From contig CAIXXY010000060.1 of assembly GCA_903923535.1 (NCBI GenBank), positions 1 to 36,894 of the forward strand: a DNA stretch of 36,894 bases. The letters run 5' to 3'. The notes beneath the pieces are model-generated. The model was not told where the DNA came from, did not search any database, and saw only the letters and a program-made list of their open reading frames with translations. This document shows, piece after piece, positions 1-8,138 of this stretch (its first letter is position 1; every line of letters begins with the position of its first letter). Source of the stretch: Candidatus Staskawiczbacteria bacterium. GTDB taxonomy: Bacteria; Patescibacteriota; Minisyncoccia; Minisyncoccales; Staskawiczbacteraceae. The translations under genes were made by a program, and so were the position numbers.

Positions 1-124
1 CGTCGTCATCGTCATCATCAGCGACTGTATCATCGTCATCTTTATCATCTGTGTCATCGTCCCAATTAGTATCTTCAAAATCATCATCTTCATTTATAAG
101 CCTGGTTAAAAATTCTTTTTCCAT
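1..124 (-). CDS. Partial Asp-rich acidic protein, C-terminus outside the window
   Basis: A minus-strand frame opens at ATG 124-122 and runs off the left edge after about 41 codons. The first 20 residues (starting MEKEFLTRLINEDDDF) look like ordinary protein. The rest is dominated by aspartate encoded by repeated GAT/GAC codons, broken by single Trp, Lys, Thr, Val and Ala residues. A good sigma70-type promoter lies 43 bases upstream, so the gene is probably transcribed by itself. I do not recognise the family. Acidic tails occur on many nucleic-acid-binding or regulatory proteins, but nothing here allows a functional call. The trinucleotide repeat tract could vary in length by slippage. Confidence 0.6.
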   Translation of the reverse strand, partial: MEKEFLTRLINEDDDFEDTNWDDDTDDKDDDDTVADDDDDD

Positions 125-166
125 TTTTTAAAATTATTTTAATAATTATTTTTACAATTTATATCT

Positions 167-194
167 ATTATATTTTTTCATAAACTATTGTCAA
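167..194 (-). promoter_or_regulatory. Sigma70-type promoter for the acidic gene
   Basis: On the minus strand TTGACA (194-189), a 16-base spacer and TATAAT (172-167) match the consensus exactly. The predicted start near 160 leaves a leader of about 36 bases before the ATG at 124. Confidence 0.75.
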
Positions 195-226
195 GACTTA
201 CTTCTCCACAATTGGTAAAAATTATT

Positions 227-724
227 TTAATAACTTTTAATAGCGGCGCAAATTGCCACCCCTAAAGCATCAAACGCATCGTCTTTTTTCCTGTTATTTT
301 TTGTTAAATCAAAATTATCTATATCAATAGTTTTTTTGATCATTTGCTGGATTTGTTTTTTTTCCGCCCTGCCATATCCTGCAATAGCCATTTTCATTTG
401 AAGCGGGGTAAATTCACATACGGGCAATTTTTTTTCTTCAGCCGCCAATAAAATTACTCCCTTAGTCTGGCTTACTGGCATAACTGTTTTTAAATTTTTA
501 AAGAAAAATACACTTTCAATAGACATCACATTTGGCTTGTGTTTTTCTATCAGCTTTGTTATTTCTTTATATATTTTTTTGAGTCGTTCTCCTGTCGTTG
601 ATAATTTATCCGTAATTATGCATCCAAAATCAATAACTTTAAGGCATTGTTCCTGCCCCCTTTCTTTTTTGATAATGGCATATCCCACCACAACTGACCC
701 AGGATCTACGCCTAAAATAATCAT
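227..724 (-). CDS. ruvC: RuvC Holliday junction resolvase
   Basis: A 165-residue protein of normal RuvC length. RuvC is a dimeric, metal-dependent endonuclease that cuts Holliday junctions symmetrically, working with RuvAB. The RNase H-like fold is visible: MIILGVDPGS at the N-terminus places catalytic Asp7, the MSIES segment gives Glu70, and the C-terminal KKDDAFDAL segment gives Asp149 and Asp152, matching the spacing of the family's four acidic residues. It lies 6 bases downstream of yebC, an order common in bacteria, so both are probably co-transcribed. ruvB and ruvA are also in this window but in separate transcription units. Confidence 0.95.
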   Translation of the reverse strand: MIILGVDPGSVVVGYAIIKKERGQEQCLKVIDFGCIITDKLSTTGERLKKIYKEITKLIEKHKPNVMSIESVFFFKNLKTVMPVSQTKGVILLAAEEKKLPVCEFTPLQMKMAIAGYGRAEKKQIQQMIKKTIDIDNFDLTKNNRKKDDAFDALGVAICAAIKSY

Positions 725-730
725 GAGAAA

Positions 731-1456
731 TTAATTTTTGAGATTTGAGTATATATCGTTTACTGCATCATTTTCATCCAATGTTTCAAAAAGCCTTTGG
801 ATTTGCTCCTTTTCTTTTTCTGAAACTTCAACTTCTTCTTTGGCAATATAATCTAAAGATGCAGACTCAACTTTGATTCCTTTTTCTTCCAAAGATTTTT
901 TAACATTTTCTAAATCTTCCGGTTTTGTATAAATATCAAGCTTATCTTCGTTTGTTTTTACGTCATCAGCACCCAACTCAATTGCCATCAATTCCAATTC
1001 TTCTTTTGATTTGCCTTCAATTGGAACAGTTATAGCTCCTTTTTTATCAAACATCCACCTTACAGCTCCTTCGCCTGCCATCTTGCCGTTGTTTTGGTTT
1101 AAAATGGATTTTATTTCACTTAAAGTTCTATTTGGATTATCTGTGATGCCGTCAATTATTAAAGCAATTCCTCCTGGCCCAAAACCTTCATAAGAAACTT
1201 CTTCCAAATTTTCTCCGGCCAACTCTCCAGTTCCCCTTTTAATTGCCCTTTCAATATTTTCTTTAGGCATATCCATAGCTTTTGCCTGTTCAATAGTGGC
1301 TCTCAGTTTGGAATTTTTTGTGGGGTCTCCAGAACCCCCGCCGTCTTTAACTGCAATTGTAATCAATCTTCCGTATTTGGAATATATCTTTCCTTTTTTT
1401 GCAGCATTGGCCATCTTTGTGGCCATAACTGTTTTTGCATGGCTATGTCCTGACAT
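731..1456 (-). CDS. yebC: YebC/PmpR family protein
   Basis: A 241-residue protein of typical YebC length. It starts with the family signature MSGHSHAKTVMATKMANAAKKG-type N-terminus (MSGHSHAK visible, residues 1-8) and contains the conserved GPGGIALIID and GAVRWMF stretches. YebC proteins were described as DNA-binding regulators; more recent work on the family links some members to translation at difficult sequences, so the role here is left open. The gene is directly upstream of ruvC with a 6-base gap, the usual arrangement. The C-terminus has an acidic, Lys/Glu-rich tail ending NDIYSNLKN. Confidence 0.93.
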   Translation of the reverse strand: MSGHSHAKTVMATKMANAAKKGKIYSKYGRLITIAVKDGGGSGDPTKNSKLRATIEQAKAMDMPKENIERAIKRGTGELAGENLEEVSYEGFGPGGIALIIDGITDNPNRTLSEIKSILNQNNGKMAGEGAVRWMFDKKGAITVPIEGKSKEELELMAIELGADDVKTNEDKLDIYTKPEDLENVKKSLEEKGIKVESASLDYIAKEEVEVSEKEKEQIQRLFETLDENDAVNDIYSNLKN

Positions 1457-1457
1457 A

Positions 1458-1490
1458 TTAGGTGTTAGGTGTTGGGTGTTAGGTGTTAGC
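1458..1490. repeat. TTAGGTG heptamer tandem repeat
   Basis: Four consecutive 7-base units TTAGGTG, TTAGGTG, TTGGGTG, TTAGGTG lie between yebC and the ComEA-like gene, followed by a partial unit TTAGC. The 7-base period recurs in other tandem repeats of this window, inside tsaE, uvrB and polX. Confidence 0.85.
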
Positions 1491-2459
1491 TTCGCCCGAA
1501 CCTTTTAATTTAAATTTTATAAATAATACTATTGTGGCAAGAATTATTGTTATTGCTAAAGCTGTAAAAAATAAAAACCAAGGGTTTGTTGTTTTATTAT
1601 TATCTTGGTTTATGTTTGTTGTCTGGCTCAAATCGGCTAATCCCGCCTCAATACCATTATTATTATCAGAATTTTTTGTTTTTGGCAAGGCAGTGGAACT
1701 TTTTGTCGCAGATGAAATAATATTTTTATTTCCTGGGGTTAATGTCAAACTCCATTGCCAATTCGCGCCAACTTTATTATACGATTGGCCTAATGGAGCT
1801 TTTATAAATGACACAGAATTAATAATTTTTCCGTCAGGCGTCAAAAGATTTAACCCGTCCTCATCATTGTTTAGCATTATCTTAGTATCAGGTCTCTTAA
1901 AAACTAAATATCCATTGGCAAGTATTTTTGTATCTTTTGGGATTGTATAAGTTGTTATTGTTCCTTTTGTATCTTGAATTTGCCAGCTGGACAAATCAAC
2001 ATCAGAATTATTGGAATTATACAGCTCTATCCATTCATTGGTTTCATCTGCTCCAGCAGGATTTGGCAAAATTTCATTTAAAAAAATTCCGCTTAGATAT
2101 GTTATCGCAGGCGTTGGTGCTGGCTCTGGTGTCGGTGCTGGGGTTGGTGTTATATTCGGATTTTGGTCATTAGGATTTGGAGTTTGGTTGGGATTTTGGT
2201 CATTGGGATTCCCGACATAAGCCAATCCCTGATCTTTTATTTTTTGCAGAGTTTTAGGTCCAATTCCTTTTACCCTATCCAAATCATCAACTGAAGAATA
2301 AGGTCTTCCATCAATAATTCTTTGGGCGTAAGTCGGTCCAATACCAGTCAATTCGTCCAGTTGCGATAATGTCGCAGAATTTATGTCTATCTGTTCGGCT
2401 AAAACAAAAACTGGAAGGGCAAGTGATAATAGAAGAAATAAAAATAAAACCTTTTTCAT
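1479..2459 (-). CDS. ComEA-like helix-hairpin-helix plus lamin-tail-domain surface protein
   Basis: A 326-residue secreted or membrane-anchored protein. Residues 1-21 form a signal peptide ending LPVFVLA. Residues about 23-80 contain two helix-hairpin-helix motifs (GIGPTYAQRI and GIGPKTLQKI), as in the DNA-binding domain of ComEA. A low-complexity Asn/Pro/Gln then Thr/Pro linker follows (about 85-118). Residues about 120-245 resemble a lamin-tail domain (IFLNEILPNPAG, EWIELYN, GYLVF). A hydrophobic segment near the C-terminus (WFLFFTALAITIILAT) would anchor it in the membrane. The arrangement suggests an extracellular DNA-binding protein, perhaps for DNA uptake together with type IV pili; that role is inference. 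A TATAAT box 8 bases before the ATG suggests a leaderless transcript. Confidence 0.8.
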   Translation of the reverse strand: MKKVLFLFLLLSLALPVFVLAEQIDINSATLSQLDELTGIGPTYAQRIIDGRPYSSVDDLDRVKGIGPKTLQKIKDQGLAYVGNPNDQNPNQTPNPNDQNPNITPTPAPTPEPAPTPAITYLSGIFLNEILPNPAGADETNEWIELYNSNNSDVDLSSWQIQDTKGTITTYTIPKDTKILANGYLVFKRPDTKIMLNNDEDGLNLLTPDGKIINSVSFIKAPLGQSYNKVGANWQWSLTLTPGNKNIISSATKSSTALPKTKNSDNNNGIEAGLADLSQTTNINQDNNKTTNPWFLFFTALAITIILATIVLFIKFKLKGSGEANT

Positions 2460-2477
2460 ATTTATCTATTATACAAC

Positions 2478-2505
2478 AAAAAGCCCAATTCGCGGGGCTT
2501 TTTTT
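2478..2505 (-). terminator. Rho-independent terminator after valS
   Basis: AAAAAGCCC (2478-2486) pairs with GGGCTTTTT (2495-2503) around a short loop. Read on the minus strand, the stem is followed by a run of T. It separates valS from the ComEA-like gene and could act in both directions. Confidence 0.8.
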
Positions 2506-2515
2506 AAAAATATTT

Positions 2516-5014
2516 TTATTCTTCGATTGAAACTTCAATTTTATCGCTATCGTTTACAACAATTTGATTAGCCCGCATAACGTATGAAATATCTTTTAAG
2601 AAAGGTTTTAAGATGTTTTGCTTATCATTAGGACATTTAATTTCTAGCAGAGATATGCTTGCTCCAAATCTTATTTTTTTAATAGTCTTAATTTTTCTAG
2701 ATTCAGATATTAAAAGCAGAGCTAATTTAGCGCCTTCAGCCAGCTCATCTTCAAGAAGTTTATTACCTGTAGGCCACTTCATATTATGGATGCTTCCAGT
2801 TTTCTCATTTCTATAAAAATACCCTTGGCCATTTTTAGATTCAATCGATTCATGTATATTTTCTCCGTCGCTATTTTTTATTATATCAGCATGGTACATT
2901 TCTTCTGTGATGTGAGGGATAAAAGGCGATGCCATTTTGAGAATGTTCAAAAAACTCTGATAGGCAGCATATTGAGCAGAAAGTTTTTCAGCAGATTTTT
3001 CTTTGTCATCAGAATTTATCGATAATCTTCCTTTGGCAATTTCTAAATAATTATCGCAAAAATCCGGCCAAAAGAAATCTTCAAATAATCTTCTGGCTTG
3101 AGAGAATTCATAATTTCTAAATGCTTTTGACATTCCTTCAGCTGTTTTAAGCGATCTCTGCAAAATCCATTTATCAAATGCTTCAAGGTTTTTTTCTTGC
3201 AATTCAATCTTTGTATCAAAATCTTGTAATTTGCCTAAAACAAGTTTGCCTGCGTTATAAATTTTCGTTACCAGCTTTTTCCCTTTTTCAACTTCTTTTT
3301 CATCAAAATATGCATCCCTTCCCAATACTGCTCCGCACATTGAATAACGGATGGCATCTGCAGATTTTGTTTCAATCAATTCTTCAGGGCTTAATTTTCC
3401 TCCGCCTGTTTTTTTGCTTATCTTTTCTCCCTTTCTTAATAAAATATGACCGGATATCATTAAATCTTTCCATGGCACTTCATTATGCCTGTATAGACCC
3501 ATTAATATCGAATAAACTGCCCATGTCCTTATTATATCGTGCGCCTGAGGACGCATGGACATCGGATATAGCTTACCTTTTAACGATTTATTAAGTTGAT
3601 TATTACTATTGATATCTGGCGTTAATGAAGAGGTAAACCAAGTATCCAAAACGCTTTTTTCTGCAATTAATTTTCCAGTTTTACAATTTTCACAATTACT
3701 GTCAATTTTTTTAATTTTCGGATCTATAGGAAAATCATTTTCATCCAGGATTACAATATTTTCACAATTTGAGCAGTTAAAAACAGGAATTGGAATGCCA
3801 TAAAATCTTTCTCTGGAAATACACCAGTCCCATTTTAAACCAGATACCCATTCCTCATATCTTTTTTTCATATAAGAAGGATGCCAGTTTATTTTGTTTC
3901 CAGCCTCCAAAAGATTTTCTTTTGTATCAAGCATTTTTATAAACCATTGGGTTGTCGGCAAAAATTCAATCGGAGTGCCGCATCTTTCATGTATTCCAAC
4001 GCTATGCATGATTTTTTCCTCTTTTTTTACAAAGCCGCCTTCTTTAAGCTTTTCAATAATTATTTTTCTGGCAGCATCTATTGTTTTTCCATTCATTTCC
4101 GGCAGCTCATCTATATTCTGCATTTTTCCATCCTTGTCTAAAATAATTATTTCTGGCAATCCATATGTTTTTGCCCAATATATATCTGTTTCATCTCCAT
4201 AAGTGCAGCACATGACAGCTCCGCTGCCTTTTTCTATTTCAACTTTATCGTCTGGCATAATAGCCACTTCTTTGCCCAAAGGTGTTGTAATTTTTTTACC
4301 TATAAGATGCGTATATCTTGTGTCTTTTGGATTTACAAAAACCGCTACGCATGCAGAAAGCAATTCTGGCCGTGTTGTGGCAATAATCAAATCTTCGCCA
4401 TTTTCCAATTTAAATGCCAAGTCATAAAAAACGCCTTCTTTTTCCTTATCTTCTTTTTCAGCTTGCGCAAATGCTGTATGGCATTCAATGCAATATAAAG
4501 CAGGGGTATTTTTTTTATATATCAACCCTTTTTCATAAAGTTCCTTAAATACTGATTGGGATAACTTTTGTACATCAGAAGAAATAGTAGAATATTCCAG
4601 TTTCCAATCCATGCTGAAACCAGCTGATTTAAAAAGATTTTCATAAAGTTTTTTATATCTGTCTGTAGTATCCAGGCATAATTTAACAAATTCTTCCAAT
4701 TTTACATCCTGTCCTCTTTTTCCTATTTCCTTTTCAACTAATCTTTCAGTAGGCAACCCATTATTATCATATCCTATGGGATATCTTACATTTGCCCCTT
4801 CCATTCTTTTGAATCTAGCGATAACTTCTGCCTGAACATAAGAAAAAATATGCCCTAAATGCAATGCTCCTGAAATAGTAGGGGGAGGCGTATCAATATC
4901 AAAAAGCGGACCTGACTGTTCGGGATTAAATTTATAAATTCCTTCTTTTTCCCAGAAATCCTGCCAATATTTTTCTTTTTCTAAAGGATTATACCTCTCT
5001 TTTTCTTCTGCCAT
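2516..5014 (-). CDS. valS: Valyl-tRNA synthetase
   Basis: An 832-residue class I aminoacyl-tRNA synthetase that charges tRNA-Val. The HIGH motif is HLGH at residues 52-55, preceded by TPPPTISGAL; the KMSKS motif is GEKISKKTGG. The long insertion between them holds the CP1 editing domain (ATTRPELL) and Cys pairs (CIEC, CSNC, CENC) consistent with zinc-binding knuckles. The protein is shorter than the roughly 950-residue E. coli enzyme, with a reduced C-terminal region. It is monocistronic: promoter directly upstream and terminator downstream. The -10 box lies 9 bases before the ATG, so the mRNA may be leaderless. Confidence 0.95.
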   Translation of the reverse strand: MAEEKERYNPLEKEKYWQDFWEKEGIYKFNPEQSGPLFDIDTPPPTISGALHLGHIFSYVQAEVIARFKRMEGANVRYPIGYDNNGLPTERLVEKEIGKRGQDVKLEEFVKLCLDTTDRYKKLYENLFKSAGFSMDWKLEYSTISSDVQKLSQSVFKELYEKGLIYKKNTPALYCIECHTAFAQAEKEDKEKEGVFYDLAFKLENGEDLIIATTRPELLSACVAVFVNPKDTRYTHLIGKKITTPLGKEVAIMPDDKVEIEKGSGAVMCCTYGDETDIYWAKTYGLPEIIILDKDGKMQNIDELPEMNGKTIDAARKIIIEKLKEGGFVKKEEKIMHSVGIHERCGTPIEFLPTTQWFIKMLDTKENLLEAGNKINWHPSYMKKRYEEWVSGLKWDWCISRERFYGIPIPVFNCSNCENIVILDENDFPIDPKIKKIDSNCENCKTGKLIAEKSVLDTWFTSSLTPDINSNNQLNKSLKGKLYPMSMRPQAHDIIRTWAVYSILMGLYRHNEVPWKDLMISGHILLRKGEKISKKTGGGKLSPEELIETKSADAIRYSMCGAVLGRDAYFDEKEVEKGKKLVTKIYNAGKLVLGKLQDFDTKIELQEKNLEAFDKWILQRSLKTAEGMSKAFRNYEFSQARRLFEDFFWPDFCDNYLEIAKGRLSINSDDKEKSAEKLSAQYAAYQSFLNILKMASPFIPHITEEMYHADIIKNSDGENIHESIESKNGQGYFYRNEKTGSIHNMKWPTGNKLLEDELAEGAKLALLLISESRKIKTIKKIRFGASISLLEIKCPNDKQNILKPFLKDISYVMRANQIVVNDSDKIEVSIEE

Positions 5015-5023
5015 TTTTTACTA

Positions 5024-5052
5024 ATCTTAATATTTTTTTGCTTGCTTGTCAA
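5024..5052 (-). promoter_or_regulatory. valS promoter, predicted near-leaderless
   Basis: On the minus strand TTGACA (5052-5047), a 17-base spacer and TAAGAT (5029-5024). The predicted start is about 5017, three bases before the valS ATG at 5014, leaving no room for a Shine-Dalgarno site. Confidence 0.7.
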
Positions 5053-5075
5053 AATAAATTTTATAGTTTGTATAT

Positions 5076-5105
5076 GAAAAAACAGATCATATGATCTGTT
5101 TTTTC
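5076..5105 (-). terminator. Perfect 30-base palindromic terminator after ruvB
   Basis: GAAAAAACAGATCAT and its exact reverse complement form a 15-bp palindrome with an A run on one side and a T run on the other. It begins 2 bases from the ruvB stop codon. Confidence 0.8.
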
Positions 5106-5107
5106 AG

Positions 5108-6190
5108 TTATACTAATTTACTTTGGTTTTTATTTTTTATTCCCAGATGTTCGTAGGCTAAGTTTGTAGCGACTCTGCCTTTAGGAGTTCTTTCAATAAG
5201 TCCGCATTGCATCAAATATGGCTCATAAATATCTAAAATTGTGTCTTCCTCTTCCATTGAAGCTGCCGCTAAAGATTGCAAACCAACTGGTCCGCCATTA
5301 AATTTTTCAATTAAAGACGAAAGTATTGATCTATCGCTTGGTTCTAATCCTAAAATATCAACTTCCAAAGAATCCAAAGCTGATTCAGCAATTTCTTTTG
5401 TAATTATTACTTCATCCCTCACTAACTTTGAGTTTGCTTCGTTATAAAATTTTGTTCTTTGCTCTTCATTCTCAAAGTTAGTGAGGGACAAACCCTGAAC
5501 TTGCGCAAAATCCCTGACTCTTTTTAAAAGACGGTTTGCGACCCTTGGAGTGAATCTTGAACGTTTGGCTATAGTTTCTACAGCTTCTGGCTCCATGTTT
5601 ATTTTTAAAAGCTTGCCAGATCTTTCAATTATTTTTTCAATGTCTTTGTTGGTATAAAAATTAAGCTGGAATGAAGCGCCAAAGCGATTTCTTAAGGGAG
5701 CTGACAATAATCCTGGTTTTGTAGTAGCTCCGATTAAGGTGAATTTAGGCAATTTTAACTCCATTGTTCGCGCCATCGGTCCTTTTCCCAAAACCAGATT
5801 TAATTTATAATCTTCCATAGCAGGATATAAATATTCTTCTATGGTTTTATTTATCCTGTGGATTTCATCTAAGAACAAAACATCGCCTTCTGATAAATTA
5901 GTCAAAATTGCAGCCAAGTCACCGGCTCTTTCTAAAGCAGGCCCTGAAGTTGACCTTATTGTTTTTCCCATTTCATTTGCCACAAGATAAGCCAACGTGG
6001 TTTTGCCTAGCCCTGAGTTGCCATAAAACAACAAATGGTCCGGACTCTGGCTCCTTTGCTTTGCAGCTGTGATGATTATCCTGATATTTTCCTTGATTTT
6101 GTCCTGCCCGACGTATTCAGACCAAGAACCCGGCCTTAAAGCAGAATCCAATAATTCGTCTTCTTTTTTTGGTAACATTTGTGAGTTCAT
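5108..6190 (-). CDS. ruvB: RuvB Holliday junction branch migration ATPase
   Basis: A 360-residue AAA+ motor that forms hexameric rings on DNA and drives RuvA-bound junctions. Walker A is GNSGLGKTT (residues 57-65); Walker B is LFLDEIHR; sensor and arginine-rich regions (GATTKPGLL, RFTPRVANRLLKRVRDFA) are present, followed by a C-terminal winged helix (EPYLMQCGLIERTPKGR). An extra segment at residues about 235-259 interrupts the usual sequence between the VRDFA region and the ITKEIAESAL region. It is encoded by an inverted repeat with 18-bp arms (5415-5488) that keeps the frame. The gene has its own leader with an inverted repeat upstream. Confidence 0.96.
   Translation of the reverse strand: MNSQMLPKKEDELLDSALRPGSWSEYVGQDKIKENIRIIITAAKQRSQSPDHLLFYGNSGLGKTTLAYLVANEMGKTIRSTSGPALERAGDLAAILTNLSEGDVLFLDEIHRINKTIEEYLYPAMEDYKLNLVLGKGPMARTMELKLPKFTLIGATTKPGLLSAPLRNRFGASFQLNFYTNKDIEKIIERSGKLLKINMEPEAVETIAKRSRFTPRVANRLLKRVRDFAQVQGLSLTNFENEEQRTKFYNEANSKLVRDEVIITKEIAESALDSLEVDILGLEPSDRSILSSLIEKFNGGPVGLQSLAAASMEEEDTILDIYEPYLMQCGLIERTPKGRVATNLAYEHLGIKNKNQSKLV
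5415..5488. repeat. In-frame inverted repeat inside ruvB
   Basis: TCCCTCACTAACTTTGAG (5415-5432) is the exact reverse complement of 5471-5488. The 38-base centre is AT-rich. It encodes about 25 residues not expected in RuvB. Similar arms with CACTAA(C/T)TTT cores occur inside mutM and smpB. Confidence 0.9.
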
Positions 6191-6207
6191 TTTATATAAA
6201 ATGCTTG

Positions 6208-6332
6208 AGCCTTCACCATACTAATTGTATTTTTGCTTTAGAATATACAAAGTTATAATATTTTGTGTAAATTTGAGAAAAGTATTGACGGGATGGTGAA
6301 GGCTTGACATATGAATTAAAAGATGCTACAAT
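6208..6332 (+). promoter_or_regulatory. CCTTCACC/GGTGAAGG inverted repeat abutting a sigma70 promoter
   Basis: AGCCTTCACCAT (6208-6219) is the reverse complement of ATGGTGAAGGCT (6293-6304). The right arm runs into TTGACA (6304-6309), with a 17-base spacer and TACAAT (6327-6332) on the plus strand. The predicted start near 6340 would transcribe the structured RNA candidate below. The left arm lies in the ruvB leader, so the element may also affect ruvB. The same arm-plus--35 design recurs at 23131-23147 and 26291-26308. Confidence 0.7.
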
Positions 6333-6339
6333 TGAAAAT

Positions 6340-6532
6340 ATTGATATTATACTGACTTTTTACGCATTAAAACCAAATTCTAGAGACATAAAGACAAGCG
6401 GCTCTAGAGTTGGAGGTATTTATTTGGATTTATCTCAGCTTCGGATAATCTTGCTCCGGCTCGATTATTCCTCAGACAAATCTTTATTTATGTCCCAGAC
6501 ATAAGAACACCTCCAACTCTAGAGCCGCTTTT
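6340..6532 (+). ncRNA. Candidate structured RNA with a perfect 22-bp closing stem
   Basis: Downstream of the promoter, AAGCGGCTCTAGAGTTGGAG and two more bases (6396-6417) are exactly complementary to 6509-6530, followed by TTTT. Inside the stem, GGATAATC pairs with GATTATTCC around a 12-base loop, GATTT pairs with AAATC, and TTATGTC-CCA-GACATAA forms a separate hairpin. No convincing protein frame exists. It could be a regulatory RNA, or a small inverted-repeat mobile element (MITE-like) with 22-bp ends; I see no clear target-site duplication. The stretch 6533-6604 between this and the next repeat shows nothing recognisable. Confidence 0.5.
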
Positions 6533-6604
6533 AATTTGCAAAGTTATTTAACTTCTTCTGGCGTTTTTTTGAGCGGCGGAATATATTTTCCTTGGCCACC
6601 GCGA

Positions 6605-6716
6605 AACCCCTTCACCAATTTTACTAATTATTTTGTGTTACTCCTATGACAGCCGAAGGCGCTTCGCTTTCAAATCTCCGCACAAATATCAACTCGGCTG
6701 AAATTGGTGTGGGGTT
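6605..6716. repeat. Inverted repeat beyond the pilB stop
   Basis: AACCCCTTCACCAATTT (6605-6621) pairs with AAATTGGTGTGGGGTT (6701-6716) with a small internal mismatch. A further AGCCGA/TCGGCT pair lies inside. It ends 2 bases from the pilB stop codon and may act as a terminator or belong to the CCTTCACC repeat family. Confidence 0.65.
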
Positions 6717-6718
6717 AA

Positions 6719-8047
6719 TCAATTTACAATCTGGGCTTCGTCTTCTTCAACTACTCTTAATACTTCTTCCAATGTTGTTTTTCCTGAAACAACATTGATT
6801 AATCCAGCTTGATACATTGTTATCATTCCTTTTTTTATGGCTAATTCCCTGATTGAAGAGACCGGGGGATTGGTTAAAATAAATTTTTCCATTTGTGAAT
6901 CAACCAAAAATGCTTCATATAATCCCTGCCTTCCTTTGTATCCTGTAAAATTGCAGGCTTGGCACCCGCCTTCTTTTACTTTTGCAATTTTAACTTCGTC
7001 CAAATCAGGAAGTTTTAAAGATGCTGGTAATCCTTTTAGTCCTCTTTTAATCTCTGCTAGTTCTTCTGCAGTAGGCTTTACAAGCGTCGAGCATTGTTTG
7101 CAGACTTTTCTCAATAATCGCTGTGCTACGGCCATTTTCAATCCTGACGCGATTGATGATGGGTCTACGCCAAGGTCTACAAGTCGTGGAATGGTCCCTG
7201 CTGCGTCATTAGTGTGTAATGTAGATAATACCAAATGTCCTGTTAAAGCTGCCTGTAGGGCTATTTTTGCAGTTTCTAGGTCTCTAATTTCACCGACTAA
7301 GATAACATCGGGGTCCTGTCGTACAATTGAACGGAGGCCATCGGAAAAATCATATCCTTTTTCAGGAGCTACCTGCGTCTGGGAAACTCCTTTCAGGTGA
7401 TATTCAATCGGGTCTTCGATGGTTATAATCTTTATTTCTGGATTTTGTATTTTTTTTAAAAATGCATAAAGAGTGGTTGTTTTTCCAGAACCTGTTGGAC
7501 CCGTAACAATTATCATCCCGTTAGGTTTTTCAATTTCTTTCTGGAAAACTTTATAAAGATCATCTCTTAATCCCAAATCATCTAAAGAAATCAAGCTTTT
7601 CGGATTTAAAATTCTCATTACGATTGATTCTCCATATTCTGATGGCAAGCTGGAAGTTCTTATTTCAATAAGTGATTCTTTCACTTCAATAGTAAATCTG
7701 CCGTCTTGAGGCTTATCTACAATATTCAATTTTAATTTTGAAAGAAGTTTTAATCGGGAAATTAAATGATGATATATATTATGGTCAAAAAAAATAACAT
7801 CCTGTAAGATGCCGTCTAATCTTATTCTTAATCTTGCTTCATCTTCTTGCGGTTCAATGTGAATATCAGAAACATCAAGAGCTATTGATCCATATAAAAT
7901 AACATCCAAAAGTTCTGTGACATTTTGTGTAAAATATTCCTGGATTTTCTTTTTGAATTCTCCGATATCCTTTACTTGAGTTTCCACTTCTTCAATAATT
8001 TTCGGAGAAATTGTTACAGAACCAAGTAATCTTTTTGTTTCATCCAT
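6719..8047 (-). CDS. pilB: PilB/GspE-family secretion or pilus assembly ATPase
   Basis: A 442-residue hexameric ATPase that powers assembly of type IV pili or type II secretion pseudopili at the inner face of the membrane. Visible motifs: the N2-domain SDIHIEPQ segment, Walker A GPTGSGKT (183-190), Asp box ITIEDPIEY, Walker B VILVGEIRD (248-256), His box GHLVLSTLHTND, and the four cysteines of the zinc site (C316, C319, C362, C365). It lacks the N-terminal N1 domain of full-length PilB (usually about 560 residues), so which pilus platform it partners is unclear. It probably belongs to a type IV pilus as in other Patescibacteria. The start codon lies in a hairpin. Confidence 0.88.
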   Translation of the reverse strand: MDETKRLLGSVTISPKIIEEVETQVKDIGEFKKKIQEYFTQNVTELLDVILYGSIALDVSDIHIEPQEDEARLRIRLDGILQDVIFFDHNIYHHLISRLKLLSKLKLNIVDKPQDGRFTIEVKESLIEIRTSSLPSEYGESIVMRILNPKSLISLDDLGLRDDLYKVFQKEIEKPNGMIIVTGPTGSGKTTTLYAFLKKIQNPEIKIITIEDPIEYHLKGVSQTQVAPEKGYDFSDGLRSIVRQDPDVILVGEIRDLETAKIALQAALTGHLVLSTLHTNDAAGTIPRLVDLGVDPSSIASGLKMAVAQRLLRKVCKQCSTLVKPTAEELAEIKRGLKGLPASLKLPDLDEVKIAKVKEGGCQACNFTGYKGRQGLYEAFLVDSQMEKFILTNPPVSSIRELAIKKGMITMYQAGLINVVSGKTTLEEVLRVVEEDEAQIVN

Positions 8048-8130
8048 GAATTTGCGAGCAAGCGAGTAAATTCATGCATCGATTGAGGCATAATATATCG
8101 ATTGCATTGTTGCCTCAATCGAGGCGATGC
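8045..8130. repeat. Two hairpins over the pilB start and leader
   Basis: CATGAATTT (8045-8053) pairs with AAATTCATG (8068-8076); this stem contains the pilB ATG. Next to it, GCATCG plus ATTGAGGCA (8076-8090) pairs with TGCCTCAAT and CGATGC (8111-8130) with a 5-base bulge. The pair could restrain translation of pilB or be a mobile palindrome. Confidence 0.65.
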
Positions 8131-8138
8131 CTTTAATT

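Noticed and set aside
1-124. CRISPR or other array suggested by the repeated GATGAC pattern
   Set aside because: It is a codon-period repeat in an open frame with a promoter, without spacers.
5415-5488. Intron or split ruvB gene
   Set aside because: The inserted repeat keeps the frame open and has no splice or intein motif; translation through it is the simplest reading.
6304-6504. 66-codon frame starting at TTG in the promoter region
   Set aside because: Its start codon is the -35 box and it runs through the perfect inverted repeat; composition is not protein-like.
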